From assembly GCA_008729055.1 (NCBI GenBank), contig SDUX01000002.1, positions 4,925,874 to 4,989,873 on the forward strand: a stretch of DNA of 64,000 bases, written 5' to 3'. The DNA is from Pyropia haitanensis (taxonomy: Eukaryota; Rhodophyta; Bangiophyceae; Bangiales; Bangiaceae). Positions 21,399-30,824 of the stretch are shown here, one piece after another. Numbering within the stretch: position 1 is the first letter of the stretch; each line of letters begins with the position of its first letter. Below the pieces are notes generated by a model. That model saw nothing but the letters and a program-made list of their open reading frames with translations. It made no database searches and was not told the origin of the DNA. A program made the translations under genes and the position numbers.

Positions 21399-23021
21399 CT
21401 ACTCCACGACGCCCGCAAACGAGCGCAGCTTGGGGTCCCGCTCCCGCAGCTTGCGCAGCGCCTGCCGCTCCAGCTGCGCCACCCGCGGCACCGACACGGA
21501 CAGCACGCGGCCGACGACCGGCTGCGTCGCCGGCGCGTCCCCCCCCAGGCCGTACCGCAGGCGGATGAGCGTCGCCTCGCGCGGCGACAGCGTGTCGGCC
21601 AGCGCCGCGTCGACGCGCTCGCGCAGCAGCCCCGCGTCGGTGGCGGCCTCGGGCGTCGCCGACGGCTCGCCCGGGAGCACGTCCAGGATGTGCACCGCCT
21701 TGTCCGCCGACCCAGACAGCGACCGCCGGTCGAGGGGCGTGTCGAGCGACAGCTCCGCGCGGTACAGCGCGAGGTAGGAGCGGAGCTTGGCGACGGGCAG
21801 GTCCACCGCCGCCGCGACCTCCGCGTCCGTCGGCGGCCGCGCGTGCGCCATGTACAGCCGCCCGTGTGCCGCCTTGACCGCACACAGCGCCGTCGACACA
21901 TAGTCGGGCAGCCGCACCAGCCGCGCGCCCGCGCGGACGGCGCGGCGGGTGTAGGCGCGCACCCAGGGGGTGGCGTACGAGCTGAACCGGCCGAGCGACG
22001 GGTCAAACAGCTCGGCGCAGCGGATGAGGCCGAGCGTGCCCTCCTGCACCACGTCCAGGAGCGTCACGCCGCCGAGGGCGGTGGTGCTCCCCCGGCTGGC
22101 CGTGTAGTAGGCCTGCCGCGAGATGGCCAGCACCAGCCGCAGGTTGGCCGACACGAGCAGGTCCTTGGCGTGGCGCGCCTCCCGCAGCTGCGCGGCCAGC
22201 TCGGGCACGGACAGGTCGACGGCAGCGGCCCAGGCGGCCATTGACGGCGCCGCGCCGGCCGGGTCCGCGGCGGTCAGGTCGGCGGCGACGCCCTCAAGCG
22301 CCACCAGCCGCTGCACCGAGACCGCGAGGGCGGCCTCCTCCTCCGCGCGGAGCAGCGCAAAGGTGCGGATCTCCGAGTCGTAGGCCGACAGCGCGTCGGC
22401 CGCGCCGCTGCGCGGCGACGCGGTGGCCTTGACCAGCGACGGGTCCAGCCGTATAGGCGTCGCGGCTGGCGCCGCGGCCGACGCGCGCGACGCGCCGCCG
22501 TTGCCGCCACCGGCCGCAGCCGGCGCGGCGGCCGCCACCGGGGTCATGACGCCGCCGCCGGCGGGGAGGGCGTAGCCGCTGACCACGTCCGCCAGCAGCG
22601 CGTCATCGTCGGGGAGGAGCGGCTCCACGGCGGCGGTGGCGGCCACGTCGAGCGCGTCGGGCAGGGGCGGCAGCACCTCCACCGCCGGCGCGGCGGCGGC
22701 GGCGGCGGCGGCCGGGGTCGGTGTCCGGCGCCTGCGGCGGCCCGCCGACCGCGGCGGCGGCGGCGGCGGCGTCGACGGCGTCGCCGCGGCGTCCGCATCA
22801 ACGTCGATCGACGCCGGGGCCGCCGCGGCGGCGGCCGCCGCCGCCTTGGCCGGCCGCCGCCGCCGCGGAGACGTGGCCGCCGGCCGTCCCCGTCCCCGCG
22901 ACGCGGCCGCCGTGGCGGCCGCCGTCGGCGGCAGCCGGCTAGTGGCCGCCACCACCGGCCGGCGGGGCGGCACCAGCAGTGGCGTCGCGACAAACGACGG
23001 CACAGAGGGGTGTCTGTCCAT
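21399..23021 (-). CDS. SIG: Nuclear-encoded plastid RNA polymerase sigma-70 factor
   Basis: 540 residues from ATG 23021 (upstream in-frame codons are non-ATG). It would direct the plastid-encoded bacterial-type RNA polymerase to promoters. The first 60 residues are Ser/Thr/Ala/Pro/Arg-rich and poor in acids (MDRHPSVPSFVATPLLVPPRR), consistent with a transit peptide. An Ala/Pro linker runs to about 205. Region 1.2-like sequence (SAYDSEIRTFALLRAEEEAAL) lies near 210. Region 2 (about 290-360) has LRLVLAISRQAY, GVTLLDVVQEGTLGLIRC and FSSYATPWVRAYTRRAV. Region 3 follows, and region 4 (about 475-535) has LSPREATLIRLRYGLGG and a helix-turn-helix ending RVAQLERQALRKLRERDP. Several region 2.4 and 4.2 DNA-contact positions differ from the bacterial consensus. 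No intron is seen. The tail-to-tail neighbour is the PHD gene. Confidence 0.92.
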   Translation of the reverse strand: MDRHPSVPSFVATPLLVPPRRPVVAATSRLPPTAAATAAASRGRGRPAATSPRRRRPAKAAAAAAAAAPASIDVDADAAATPSTPPPPPPRSAGRRRRRTPTPAAAAAAAAPAVEVLPPLPDALDVAATAAVEPLLPDDDALLADVVSGYALPAGGGVMTPVAAAAPAAAGGGNGGASRASAAAPAATPIRLDPSLVKATASPRSGAADALSAYDSEIRTFALLRAEEEAALAVSVQRLVALEGVAADLTAADPAGAAPSMAAWAAAVDLSVPELAAQLREARHAKDLLVSANLRLVLAISRQAYYTASRGSTTALGGVTLLDVVQEGTLGLIRCAELFDPSLGRFSSYATPWVRAYTRRAVRAGARLVRLPDYVSTALCAVKAAHGRLYMAHARPPTDAEVAAAVDLPVAKLRSYLALYRAELSLDTPLDRRSLSGSADKAVHILDVLPGEPSATPEAATDAGLLRERVDAALADTLSPREATLIRLRYGLGGDAPATQPVVGRVLSVSVPRVAQLERQALRKLRERDPKLRSFAGVVE

Positions 23022-23614
23022 GACTGCAGCGGTGCCGCTGGGGTACAGGGGGTGGGGGGAGGTGGGCGGCGGGGGGGAGGAGGGCGGGAAGGTCCCCCAC
23101 AAAAAAAAAATCAGAAGAGGCGGCGGCAAGACTCCTACAAGGAGGACACGGACGCACCCACTCTCCCCACCGCCGCTGCCGGCAAAGGCCCAACACCCCC
23201 GTCACAATGGTCGACACAGGTGGGGGTTGCGCAAAATCGGGGCGGCGGGGACGAGGTGGAGGGGAGGAGGAGGTAGGAGGCCGGATGTGACAACAGAGAA
23301 GACTTGCACCCACAGTCAGTCTGTCCGCAGCGGAGAACGGGCACGGCCACGCACACACGCGTGTCGACGGGGTCTTGCCCGCGGGACGCGCCGCGGCGGG
23401 ACACGGGCGCCCGTGGGCGGCGGCGGGGCACGCGCTGCTGCGCGGTCGCGGCGGTGGAAGCAGCGCACGGCCACACAGCCGCTGCCGGTGGGAGCATTGG
23501 CGGCTGCGGCGGCCACCTTCGGGGCTGCGTTCGGCGCGGGGGGGGGGGGTGTGGCACACCCGCTGCCAGCTGGCCGCCCGCCGGCGGGCGCGCCGGCGGA
23601 GACGCCAGCCGCGG

Positions 23615-23686
23615 GCGCACCTGGAGGCGGCGCCACGGACGCCGTGCTGGGCGCACCTGGAGGCGGCGCCACGGACGCCGTGCTGG
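23615..23686. repeat. 36-bp tandem duplication
   Basis: 23615-23650 is repeated exactly at 23651-23686. The period is a multiple of three but no supported gene covers it. Confidence 0.85.
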
Positions 23687-24061
23687 GTGCCCACTGCCAG
23701 CCAATAGGCGTGCGGCGGCGCCGATCGGGGGGTGCAGTTGACCACTCACGCGCGCCGCGTGAGCGGGCCCAAGTGGCAGACGTGTCGCTCTCGTGCAATC
23801 AGCGGCGCACCGGTGGGCGCTGTCCGAATGGGTCCACAAGTAGATGCACGCTGCGTGCAATCCGAAGAATTGCACAACGTATTTATCATCGCGTACAACC
23901 GTCGCGTGACAACGAATGTTCCGGTCTGTAGTGGATCGCAAATTTGTTTGAATCTGTAGTGCGACTCTCTTTGAGGCACAGACAGCTCTCGTCATGGATC
24001 TTGGCCACGTGCCCATTGGCCTGCTCCACCGGCGCGCCGCCTCTGGCGCCGCGCAGCGGCG

Positions 24062-24752
24062 GCGCACCGCCGGCTAAACCGGCTCAAGATCCGGCTGCTT
24101 TTTGGCTGCCAGCAACGCCGTCCGCTTGCTGAAACCGGGTGTCGCAAAGCCGTGGCATCGCAAAGAATTGCGAAAATCGCAGCCCGTTGCGAAACGAGTG
24201 TTGTTTCCACATTCTTGCCCACTCTCACCGCTTTTGCGTTCTTGTTGTGGATATCTCCCGGCCATTCCCTGACATTCATCATTATACTGTAACCAATGAG
24301 AGGCCCGGAAGTGAGAGCGGGCGCCCACGCAAATGACCTTGGTCGCTCTATATCAGTCACTTTTCTTGCTAGCGGGCGACACACCGAGCGGGAGATTTTA
24401 TGACTCACGACGTGTACAACACGTCTTTTACAACGTCGTTGCGGTTCACGCATTCGGCTTGCGATCGTCGGGATGTCGCCGAGCACCATGTTGTATAGCG
24501 CGCTGTGAAGAGGCATTTCGGTTGACCGCCCGTCACGGAGTCGTTGTCGCTGGATGGCCCAGCTCGTGACGCTTCTGCACGTATGAGGCGAGGAGGGGGC
24601 GAAGGACCAGAAGCCCTTCTTTCAAAAGATAAACTGAAAAATGCAGAAAATGGTCCATCAGGAGTCGAGAAAGAGGGCCCGCAAATCCTTGCGAGCTCTG
24701 TTTACAACGAAAATCGCAAGGAGAGCTTGAGCCGGTTTAGCCGGCGGTGCGC
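24062..24752. mobile_element. MITE-like element with 27-bp perfect terminal inverted repeats
   Basis: 24062-24088 is the exact reverse complement of 24726-24752 (27 of 27). The 637 bp between them is distinctly AT-richer than the surroundings and has no transposase frame, so this is a non-autonomous DNA-transposon candidate. The bases just outside the repeats do not match each other, so no target-site duplication is visible. Either the ends are imprecise or the mechanism leaves none. Confidence 0.6.
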
Positions 24753-25222
24753 GGGGACCAGAGCCGGCCGTTGCTGGGCCCGCTTGTCCACCCCTCCAGA
24801 AGGGGCCTCGCGCGGGGGTCATGACAGGCTGTCGAGGAGCACCGCCGCGCGCCGCGGCCGCCCAATCTGCCGCGGCCTGGTGCGTTTGACGGCGCGCGAC
24901 GCCCAATCCGCTTGGCCGCGCGCTCGCCCCCAATCCGCCGCCGCACGGGGCGCCCAGCGGTGAGCCAGCCGCGGCGGGCACGCGAGAAGGACATTTGGTC
25001 CACACCCCCGACGGCGGGGGCCGCGGAGCTCACGGGCGCGCGCCCCTCTGACGCTGGGATATCCCGCCATGCCCGGCGCCGTCCGTTTCGACTGCGCCGT
25101 GGTGTCTTGGCACGGCGCGACGGCGGTCGCCACGGCGCTCTTCCCCCCCCCCTTCCCCCCTATACGCCTCGGTTGTGCGCCCTCCGCTTCCCCCCCCTCT
25201 CACACGCACGGGCGCGACCGTG

Positions 25223-27252
25223 ATGGCGGCCGTCTCACCCCGCCGCCGACGGCCCCGGCAAGCGTGCCAACGACAGTGGCGGTTTCGGGGAACTGGGCTG
25301 GCCGGGGGCGTACCCGCCACGGCGGCTGTGACGGCGGCGGCAGTGGCGGTCCTGGCGGGGGCGGCGCTGTGGGGCCCGTCCGCCACGGCGGCGACGGTGG
25401 TGGCGGCGTCCGCACCGTCCACCCCCTACGGCTTGGGGGGGCGGTTGGTTGGGGGGAAGACCCAATCACCCTTGGTGGTGGTGACGGCGGCCGCGGCGCG
25501 CGATGGCGGCGGTGGCGACGGCGTCGGGGCGGTCGCGGCTGGGCCGCTCTCCCAGATCGGCCAGTTCCTCGACACGGCGTTCTCCACCGTCACCGCCACC
25601 TTGGGCAGCACGGCTGCGGGGGCCAGTGGCGGGCTGCTGCTGCGCCAGTCGGCCAGCGGCGGCGGCAGCTGCGTGTCGACGGCGGCGGCGGCCGGCATTG
25701 GCGGTGGCATGGCGGTGGTGGGCGCGGCGGCGGCGGCGGTGGCGGCGGTGGTGGCCTACCGTGCGGGCCGCCGCGCCGGCACCGCCGCCGCCGAGGCTGC
25801 CAGCCTCGACGCCCGCCTGCGCGCCCCCCCCCCCGCCGCCCCGCCGCCGACGCCGCCGACGCCGCCGTCGCCACCGGTGCGGCGGCCGCCGCCGGTGGCG
25901 GCCCAGCCGCTGCCGGCGGCGGCGACACAGCGGCCGTCGCCCCCGCCGCCGGCCGACGCGTACGACGACACCCTCTGCGGCAGCAGCGTGACGGACGAGG
26001 CGCCGTCGGGCAGCCGCGTGTGGCGGGCAGACGTGTGGGCAGACGTGTGGGGGAGCGCGCCGGGGCCGCCCCGGGGGGGGAGCGGCGTGTCGAGTAGCCG
26101 GGAGCGCACCCGCGCGTCGGCGCAGGGGGGGGGGGGGGGGGGCGGGGATGGCCACGCGGCTGACGGCCGGCGGGGCAATGGGGGGGGGCGGGGGCCGCTG
26201 GGGAGGCGGCCACCCTCAATGGCGGAACGGCCGGCAGTGGCGGGGTGATTGGCGACGACGAGATGTCTGGCAGCAGCGGGCCGCCCAGCGGTGGCGGGCC
26301 CCGCCGCAGCGGCCGGCACCACAGCGGCGGCCGGCACCACAGCGGCGGCGGCCGGCACCACAGCGGCGGCGGCGCGCACAGCGACGGCGGCCCGCGTGGT
26401 GGCGGCGAGCCGCACAGCAGCGACGGGCCGCACCGCGGCGGCGCGGCGACCCGTCGCGGCGACGGCAACGTCGACGCCCGCGGCCAGACAAGGGCCGGCG
26501 TGGACGCCCGCGGCGCGGCGCCCAACGGCAAGGCCACCCGCGGCCCGGCACGCGACAGCGGGGACGGCCGCGCCCCGCCAATGGGCGGCGGCGACGGCTG
26601 GCGCGCCGCCCCCGCCAGCGTCGGCGACCGCGTGCAGGCGCCGCTCGGCGGGCGGCGGTTCAGCACGCCGTCGAGTGGCGGGAGCACCCCCCCCCCCTCC
26701 CCGCCCCCCCTCCCCCCGTACGTGACGCTCGCCGAGGCCACCCGCGCGCTCATGCGGTCCGGCTCGGGCCACTCCATGTCGGTCGGCGGCAGCGTCGGGG
26801 ACCCCGACGAGACGGTGGAGGAGGTGGCGCTGCGGCTGCTCAAGACGCCCTCGGCGGGCAGCGTGTCGGGGGGAGGAGGGGGAGGGGAGGGGGGTGGAGG
26901 TGGCGGCGGCGGGGGTGACAGCGGCGGCGGGGGGGGGAAGGGGGGGGGGGGGGGCGCCCGTGACAGCAGCGCCGCCATGGCCGCGGCGATCGCCGCCATG
27001 GCCGCCGCCGCGTCGGCCGGGGTGGGCGCGCCGCCGGTCGCGGCGGGCCGGCCGTCCCGGCTGTCACGGACGCCGCGGCGGCCGCCCGCCGCGCCGCGGC
27101 CGCCGCGGCCGCCGCGGCGGACGAGCGCGGCCGACGCGGACGGCCGCGACGGGCGGCGGACGCCGCCCGCGCCGGCGCCGTACGTGACGCCCGGGCGGGG
27201 GGGGGGGGGGGAGGGGGGCACAGTGGGGGTGCCCGCCGGCCGGTGGGCGTGA
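25223..27252 (+). CDS. Membrane-associated Gly/Ala-rich protein, frame broken at a G9 run
   Basis: ATG 25223 (G at -3) begins a 341-residue frame to 26248. The N-terminus is Arg-rich (SPRRRRPRQACQRQWRFRG), then a hydrophobic stretch (about 41-65) that could be a signal anchor or the second half of a bipartite transit peptide. A second hydrophobic segment, GIGGGMAVVGAAAAAVAAVVAY, lies near 160-182 and is followed by basic RAGRRAG, a typical transmembrane boundary. The Pro-rich tail contains ADVWADVW. A one-base gain at the run of nine G (26180-26188) would join this to a second frame running to 27252. That frame carries AAGEAATLNGG, a His/Ser/Gly repeat (HHSGG copies) and the only ordered-looking stretch, YVTLAEATRALMRSG ... 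DPDETVEEVALRLLKTP. The function is not recognisable. Confidence 0.45.
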
Positions 27253-27300
27253 GGGGGGGGGGGGACGCCAGGGGCGTGTCGGCGGCTGCGGCGGGCCGCG

Positions 27301-27332
<32 letters not shown>

Positions 27333-28695
27333 GGCGGTGGTGGGTGCGGCGGCGGCGGCGGCGGCGGCGGCGGCAGCGGCGTGGGGACGGACGGTGGGGA
27401 GCCGCCGCGTGCCGTCGCATCTGGTGCCGCCGCCGCCGCCGCCGCCGCCGCCGCACCGGCGGCGGCCGCGTCGGCCGCCACGAGCACCGTGCCCGGTGGG
27501 GCTCCCAGCGGGCCGCCCCGCCCCCCGCGCCGCCGCGCTCCCGCCGTGGCCACGCCGACGGAGCCCGGCAGCCCCGCGCGGCGTGCGCGCAGCCGCGGCG
27601 GGCCGCCCCGCCGCGGCGGCAGCGCCCGCTCCGCGGCGCCCGCCGGCGCGCCGCCCACCGGCCGGCGGTGGCGTGCGCGTGCGGCACCGCTGTCGGCGCG
27701 GCGGGCGCGTGGTCGGCCGGCGGGCCACCGCGCCGCGGTCGCCGCCACCCCCCACCCCCACCACCGCCGCCGCCGTCGCTACCGCCGCCGCCGCCGCCGC
27801 CGCCGCGGCTGGTGCCGGGGAGCAGAACCACCGTCTCTGTCGTGTGGACGTGCGCCGCGGACGTTGGCCCCGTGCTGCGTCGGGCTGGTTGGCGCCGCCG
27901 ACCGCGGCGGGCGGCGGCGGCGGCCGTGTCGGCCGCCGCTGCCGCCGCTGCTGCCGCTGCTGCCGCTACCGCAGCCGCCGCTGCCGCAGCAGCTGCTGCC
28001 GCTGCCGCCGCCGCCGCTGCGGCTGCCCCTCGCGGCGGCGGCCGCCGCCCCGCCGGGGGTGCCCGCCCATGGGCGGAGGGGGGGCTGCCGCGAATGGCAC
28101 CGCCGCGATGGCTGCCGTGGGGGGGGCTGCCATGAACACGAGTTCCGTTGGGGGGGGGGGGGTTGGGTGTGGGGGGGCGCTGGGCGGGCGCGATGAGGGG
28201 GGACACTCCCCGCGTGGGGGTGGGGAGTGAGCGCGGGCAGGCGGGTGGGGGGGGGGGGGGGAGCCCCACCGCCCGCCGTGCCGCCGGCAGGCGGCGCGAG
28301 CGTGGACGCGCATCGCGCGGCGGTCGCGTTGAGCGGCGGGGGCGCCCGCGCGTGCCGGATGGTTGAGCGCAGCCCGCCGGGCGGCATTTCCAAGCGCACG
28401 CTGACGGCGGTGCGAGAGAAACCCTCGAGGCGGGCGCGTGCATGCAGTCACGAGGGAGCTGACGCACAAAGGGAGGGTGACGATGCCGCCCAAGATCAAT
28501 CCATGATGGGCCCCGCCGGGCGGTTGCGCGCGCGGGCGGCCCCCGTGTTACAGGAATGTAACGGCAGCCTCGGACTCAACTCTGTCCTACCCCAACTGAA
28601 CCCCACCCCAACGCGCATCCTACAAGACGCGTGCACTTGAGCAAGGGATCATCTGGAGTACGCTTGCAATTCGTACCAATTCCTGTGCACACCAC
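27253..28695. other. GC simple-sequence tract and spacer
   Basis: 27290-28060 is almost entirely GCC/GGC triplets and G runs. All six frames translate into Ala, Gly, Pro or Arg runs, so no gene can be defended. The Gly-rich plus-strand gene may continue a little past 27252 through another G run. 28240-28695 is less repetitive and holds no recognisable gene. Confidence 0.4.
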
Positions 28696-29010
28696 TCAAC
28701 CAACCCCCCATGCGTCTACCACACGGGCAAGGCTCGTTTCTCTACCAGCGCGGCTGCCGCCTTTGATGGCGGCGGCGGCAGCGGACGTGGCCGCGGTGGC
28801 GGCGAGGCGCTTCGCCGCCAGCGCCTGACGGCGACGGGCGCGCGCTTGGCGCGCTCCGTCGGCCGTCTGGGGGGAGGGGAAGACGAAGGCTGCGCCGTCG
28901 TCGGCCGCCGCCCGCACTTTGGCGCGGCGGACCCGCTTCCGCTCGGTATGGGTGCGGCGCTCCTCCTCCGGGAGGTCGGCCCACCTCGGGCGGCGTGGGG
29001 GGGGACCCAT
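28696..29010 (-). CDS. Small basic hypothetical protein, 104 residues
   Basis: ATG 29010 sits in an optimal eukaryotic context (GCCGCCACCATGG), which is the main reason for calling it. The product starts MGPPPRRPRWADLPEEERR, continues with Arg/Lys-rich helices (TERKRVRRAKVRAAADDG, QARARRRQALAAKRLAA) and ends SLARVVDAWGVG. It has no signal peptide or membrane segment. The composition suggests a nucleic-acid-associated or nucleolar protein, but no family is recognised. The frame is open upstream, so an N-terminal extension is possible. Immediately upstream is an 82-bp imperfect palindrome. Confidence 0.55.
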   Translation of the reverse strand: MGPPPRRPRWADLPEEERRTHTERKRVRRAKVRAAADDGAAFVFPSPQTADGARQARARRRQALAAKRLAATAATSAAAAAIKGGSRAGRETSLARVVDAWGVG

Positions 29011-29178
29011 GGTGGCGGCTGGTGGTAGGGGGGTGCGGAAGAGGGACGGGGGAGGCCGCCGGGGGAGGCCGCCGTAGGGCTGGTCTGATGTAGCGTTTTT
29101 CTTTGTTTTTTTTATCCCGACGTGGAGCTCTTCTTGGAGAGAAAAAAAATTCTCTTTGCGCCTCCCCCCTCCACTGGG

Positions 29179-29260
29179 ACGTGCGCCGGCTGCACTTGCA
29201 GTAGCCACTTTGGCGACGGTGGTCGCCAAAGTGGCGACTGGCAGTGCAGCCAGCGCACGT
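29179..29260. repeat. 82-bp imperfect palindrome
   Basis: Arms 29179-29217 and 29222-29260 (39 nt each) pair with four mismatches around a 4-nt loop GGTG. The innermost 13 bp (CCACTTTGGCGAC and its complement) are perfect. Confidence 0.85.
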
Positions 29261-29971
29261 GGCGCCGCAGGGCGCGGGGGAGGCCCGCCGCTACTGCCGT
29301 CCCTGCCGCCACCACCACCGCCCGGCGCCGCCCTCGCGGCAGCGGCGGCGGCGGCGACTGTGACAGCCCCCCACCCTCCTCGCGGCGCCGCCACCGCAGC
29401 AGCTGCCGCACCGGTGCGCCCTGTCGGCCGCCGCAGCAAGCCCGCCCCCTCCCCCCCCACTCTCTCCCCCCCTTCCCCCCCCCCCCCACTGCCCCGCCCC
29501 GCCTGCCTGCCCGCGTCGCGCAGGCGGCGTGGGGCGGGGTGCGCCCACCGCCGCCGGCCGTCACCGCCGCCACCGCCGCCTCAACCACCGGCTGCCACGC
29601 AAGCCGACCCACCGCCGGCTCGGCTCCGACCCTCCGCCGGCACGGCGTCGACCCTCCGCCGCCGCCGGCACGGCTATATGTGTAAGCAGTCATGGTTCTA
29701 AAGTCGCCACACTTTTTGTAGTCAATTCAAAAGTAGGCAAAATGTGCAAAAAGCTCAAATTCCGCGCTGGCGATCGGCCGGCGACGCCGCCGGCGGGGGC
29801 ACCGGCGCGGGTGCCACGGTCGGCGCCACAGTGGGGGCAGGGCCACCAGTCACCACGTTGCCGCCAGCGCCGCCGGCGCCACCGTCACCACCGTCCGGAC
29901 CAGCACCGCCGTTGCCACCGTTGCCGCCATTGCCAGCCGTGATGCTGCCAGTGGCCGGTGCCACAGTCGCG

Positions 29972-30031
29972 GGTGCCGGCGTGGCGGGTGCCGGCGTGGC
30001 GGGTGCCGGCGTGGCGGGTGCCGGCGTGGCG
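29972..30031. repeat. 15-bp minisatellite, four units
   Basis: Four tandem copies of GGTGCCGGCGTGGCG. On the minus strand the unit encodes PATPA. Confidence 0.9.
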
Positions 30032-30824
30032 GGCTCCGCGGCAGCGGAGTGGAAGAAGCTGCAGTCCTTTGCAATCAGACGCGGCGCTGGTGATGGGGTC
30101 GGCGTCGGGCACGCCTTGCCGCATGTCCGCTTCTCCACCACCGTCGACCCCAACGACTCTGCATCGTTGGTGACACCCGAACGTACCGCCTGCTGCCAAC
30201 GCTCAGCGGCGGCGGAGGGTCACAGAAAAGGGAAGAGATAAACCGCGCAGACGTAGGCTGGAGCTCCACCAATAGACACGCGCTCCACTGTGGTACACGC
30301 TGCGTATCTGCAAGGAGAGAATAGTCAAGCGTAAAGTTTGATGTGCAACACTCACCGGGCCAGTGCATCAGTAAGCGAAAAAGCAAAGCGATCCCGGTGC
30401 GCTCCCATCATCTCAGTGAGTCTGGCTTCATTATACGCGAATTGCCGCCAGGAGAGTAGCTTGCTAGCCATTGCTAGAGCGCTACGAAGGGGACACGCGG
30501 CCATACCATCGGGGGGGTGGTGGCTGCTACTCGATTGAGGACGCGCTGTCCCGCACGTGTCACCCTCCTCCATAATGTGCGTTACACCCAAACCGAGCAA
30601 TAGGTCAAAGGCGTCCGCTGCTGCGCTGACGTCGGCAGGTGCGGTTAGGGGACGTGCAGTGTGGAGGAGCTATGAGCTCAGGCAGAGACAGCACACGTTG
30701 ACGGCGGTACAGGAGAAATTTTTTCGCGTGGCACGTTACCTATGGCGCGTGGCATTTGAAACTCTTCCACGTGTCACAGCCATGTGTCCGCTCATACCTA
30801 CACCACTGCCTTGGGAGCAATAAA

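Larger units (their letters stand above)
23022..25222. other. Spacer containing a MITE-like element
   Basis: 23022-23930 is a GC-rich upstream region of the sigma gene with an A9-10 run at 23101 and a 36-bp duplication. 23880-24720 is much less GC-rich and includes the inverted-repeat element at 24062-24752. 24753-25222 is GC-rich leader or promoter sequence of the following plus-strand gene. No coding frame with an ATG and a domain is seen. Confidence 0.5.
29011..30824. other. Spacer with palindrome and minisatellite
   Basis: Holds the 82-bp palindrome (29179-29260), pyrimidine-rich DNA to 29500 and a 15-bp minisatellite (29972-30031). On the minus strand, 29755-30210 reads as a Cys-containing, PATPA-repeat peptide (EKRTCGKACPTPTPSPAP, then IAKDCSFFHS). 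It looks like a piece of a cell-wall-type protein but has no ATG, so it may be an exon or a pseudogene fragment. 30240-30824 is lower-GC 3' flank of the secreted-protein gene. Confidence 0.4.

Noticed and set aside
25590..27764. 724-codon minus-strand frame
   Set aside because: Arg/Pro/Ala antisense translation of the plus-strand membrane/Gly-rich gene; no ordered segment.
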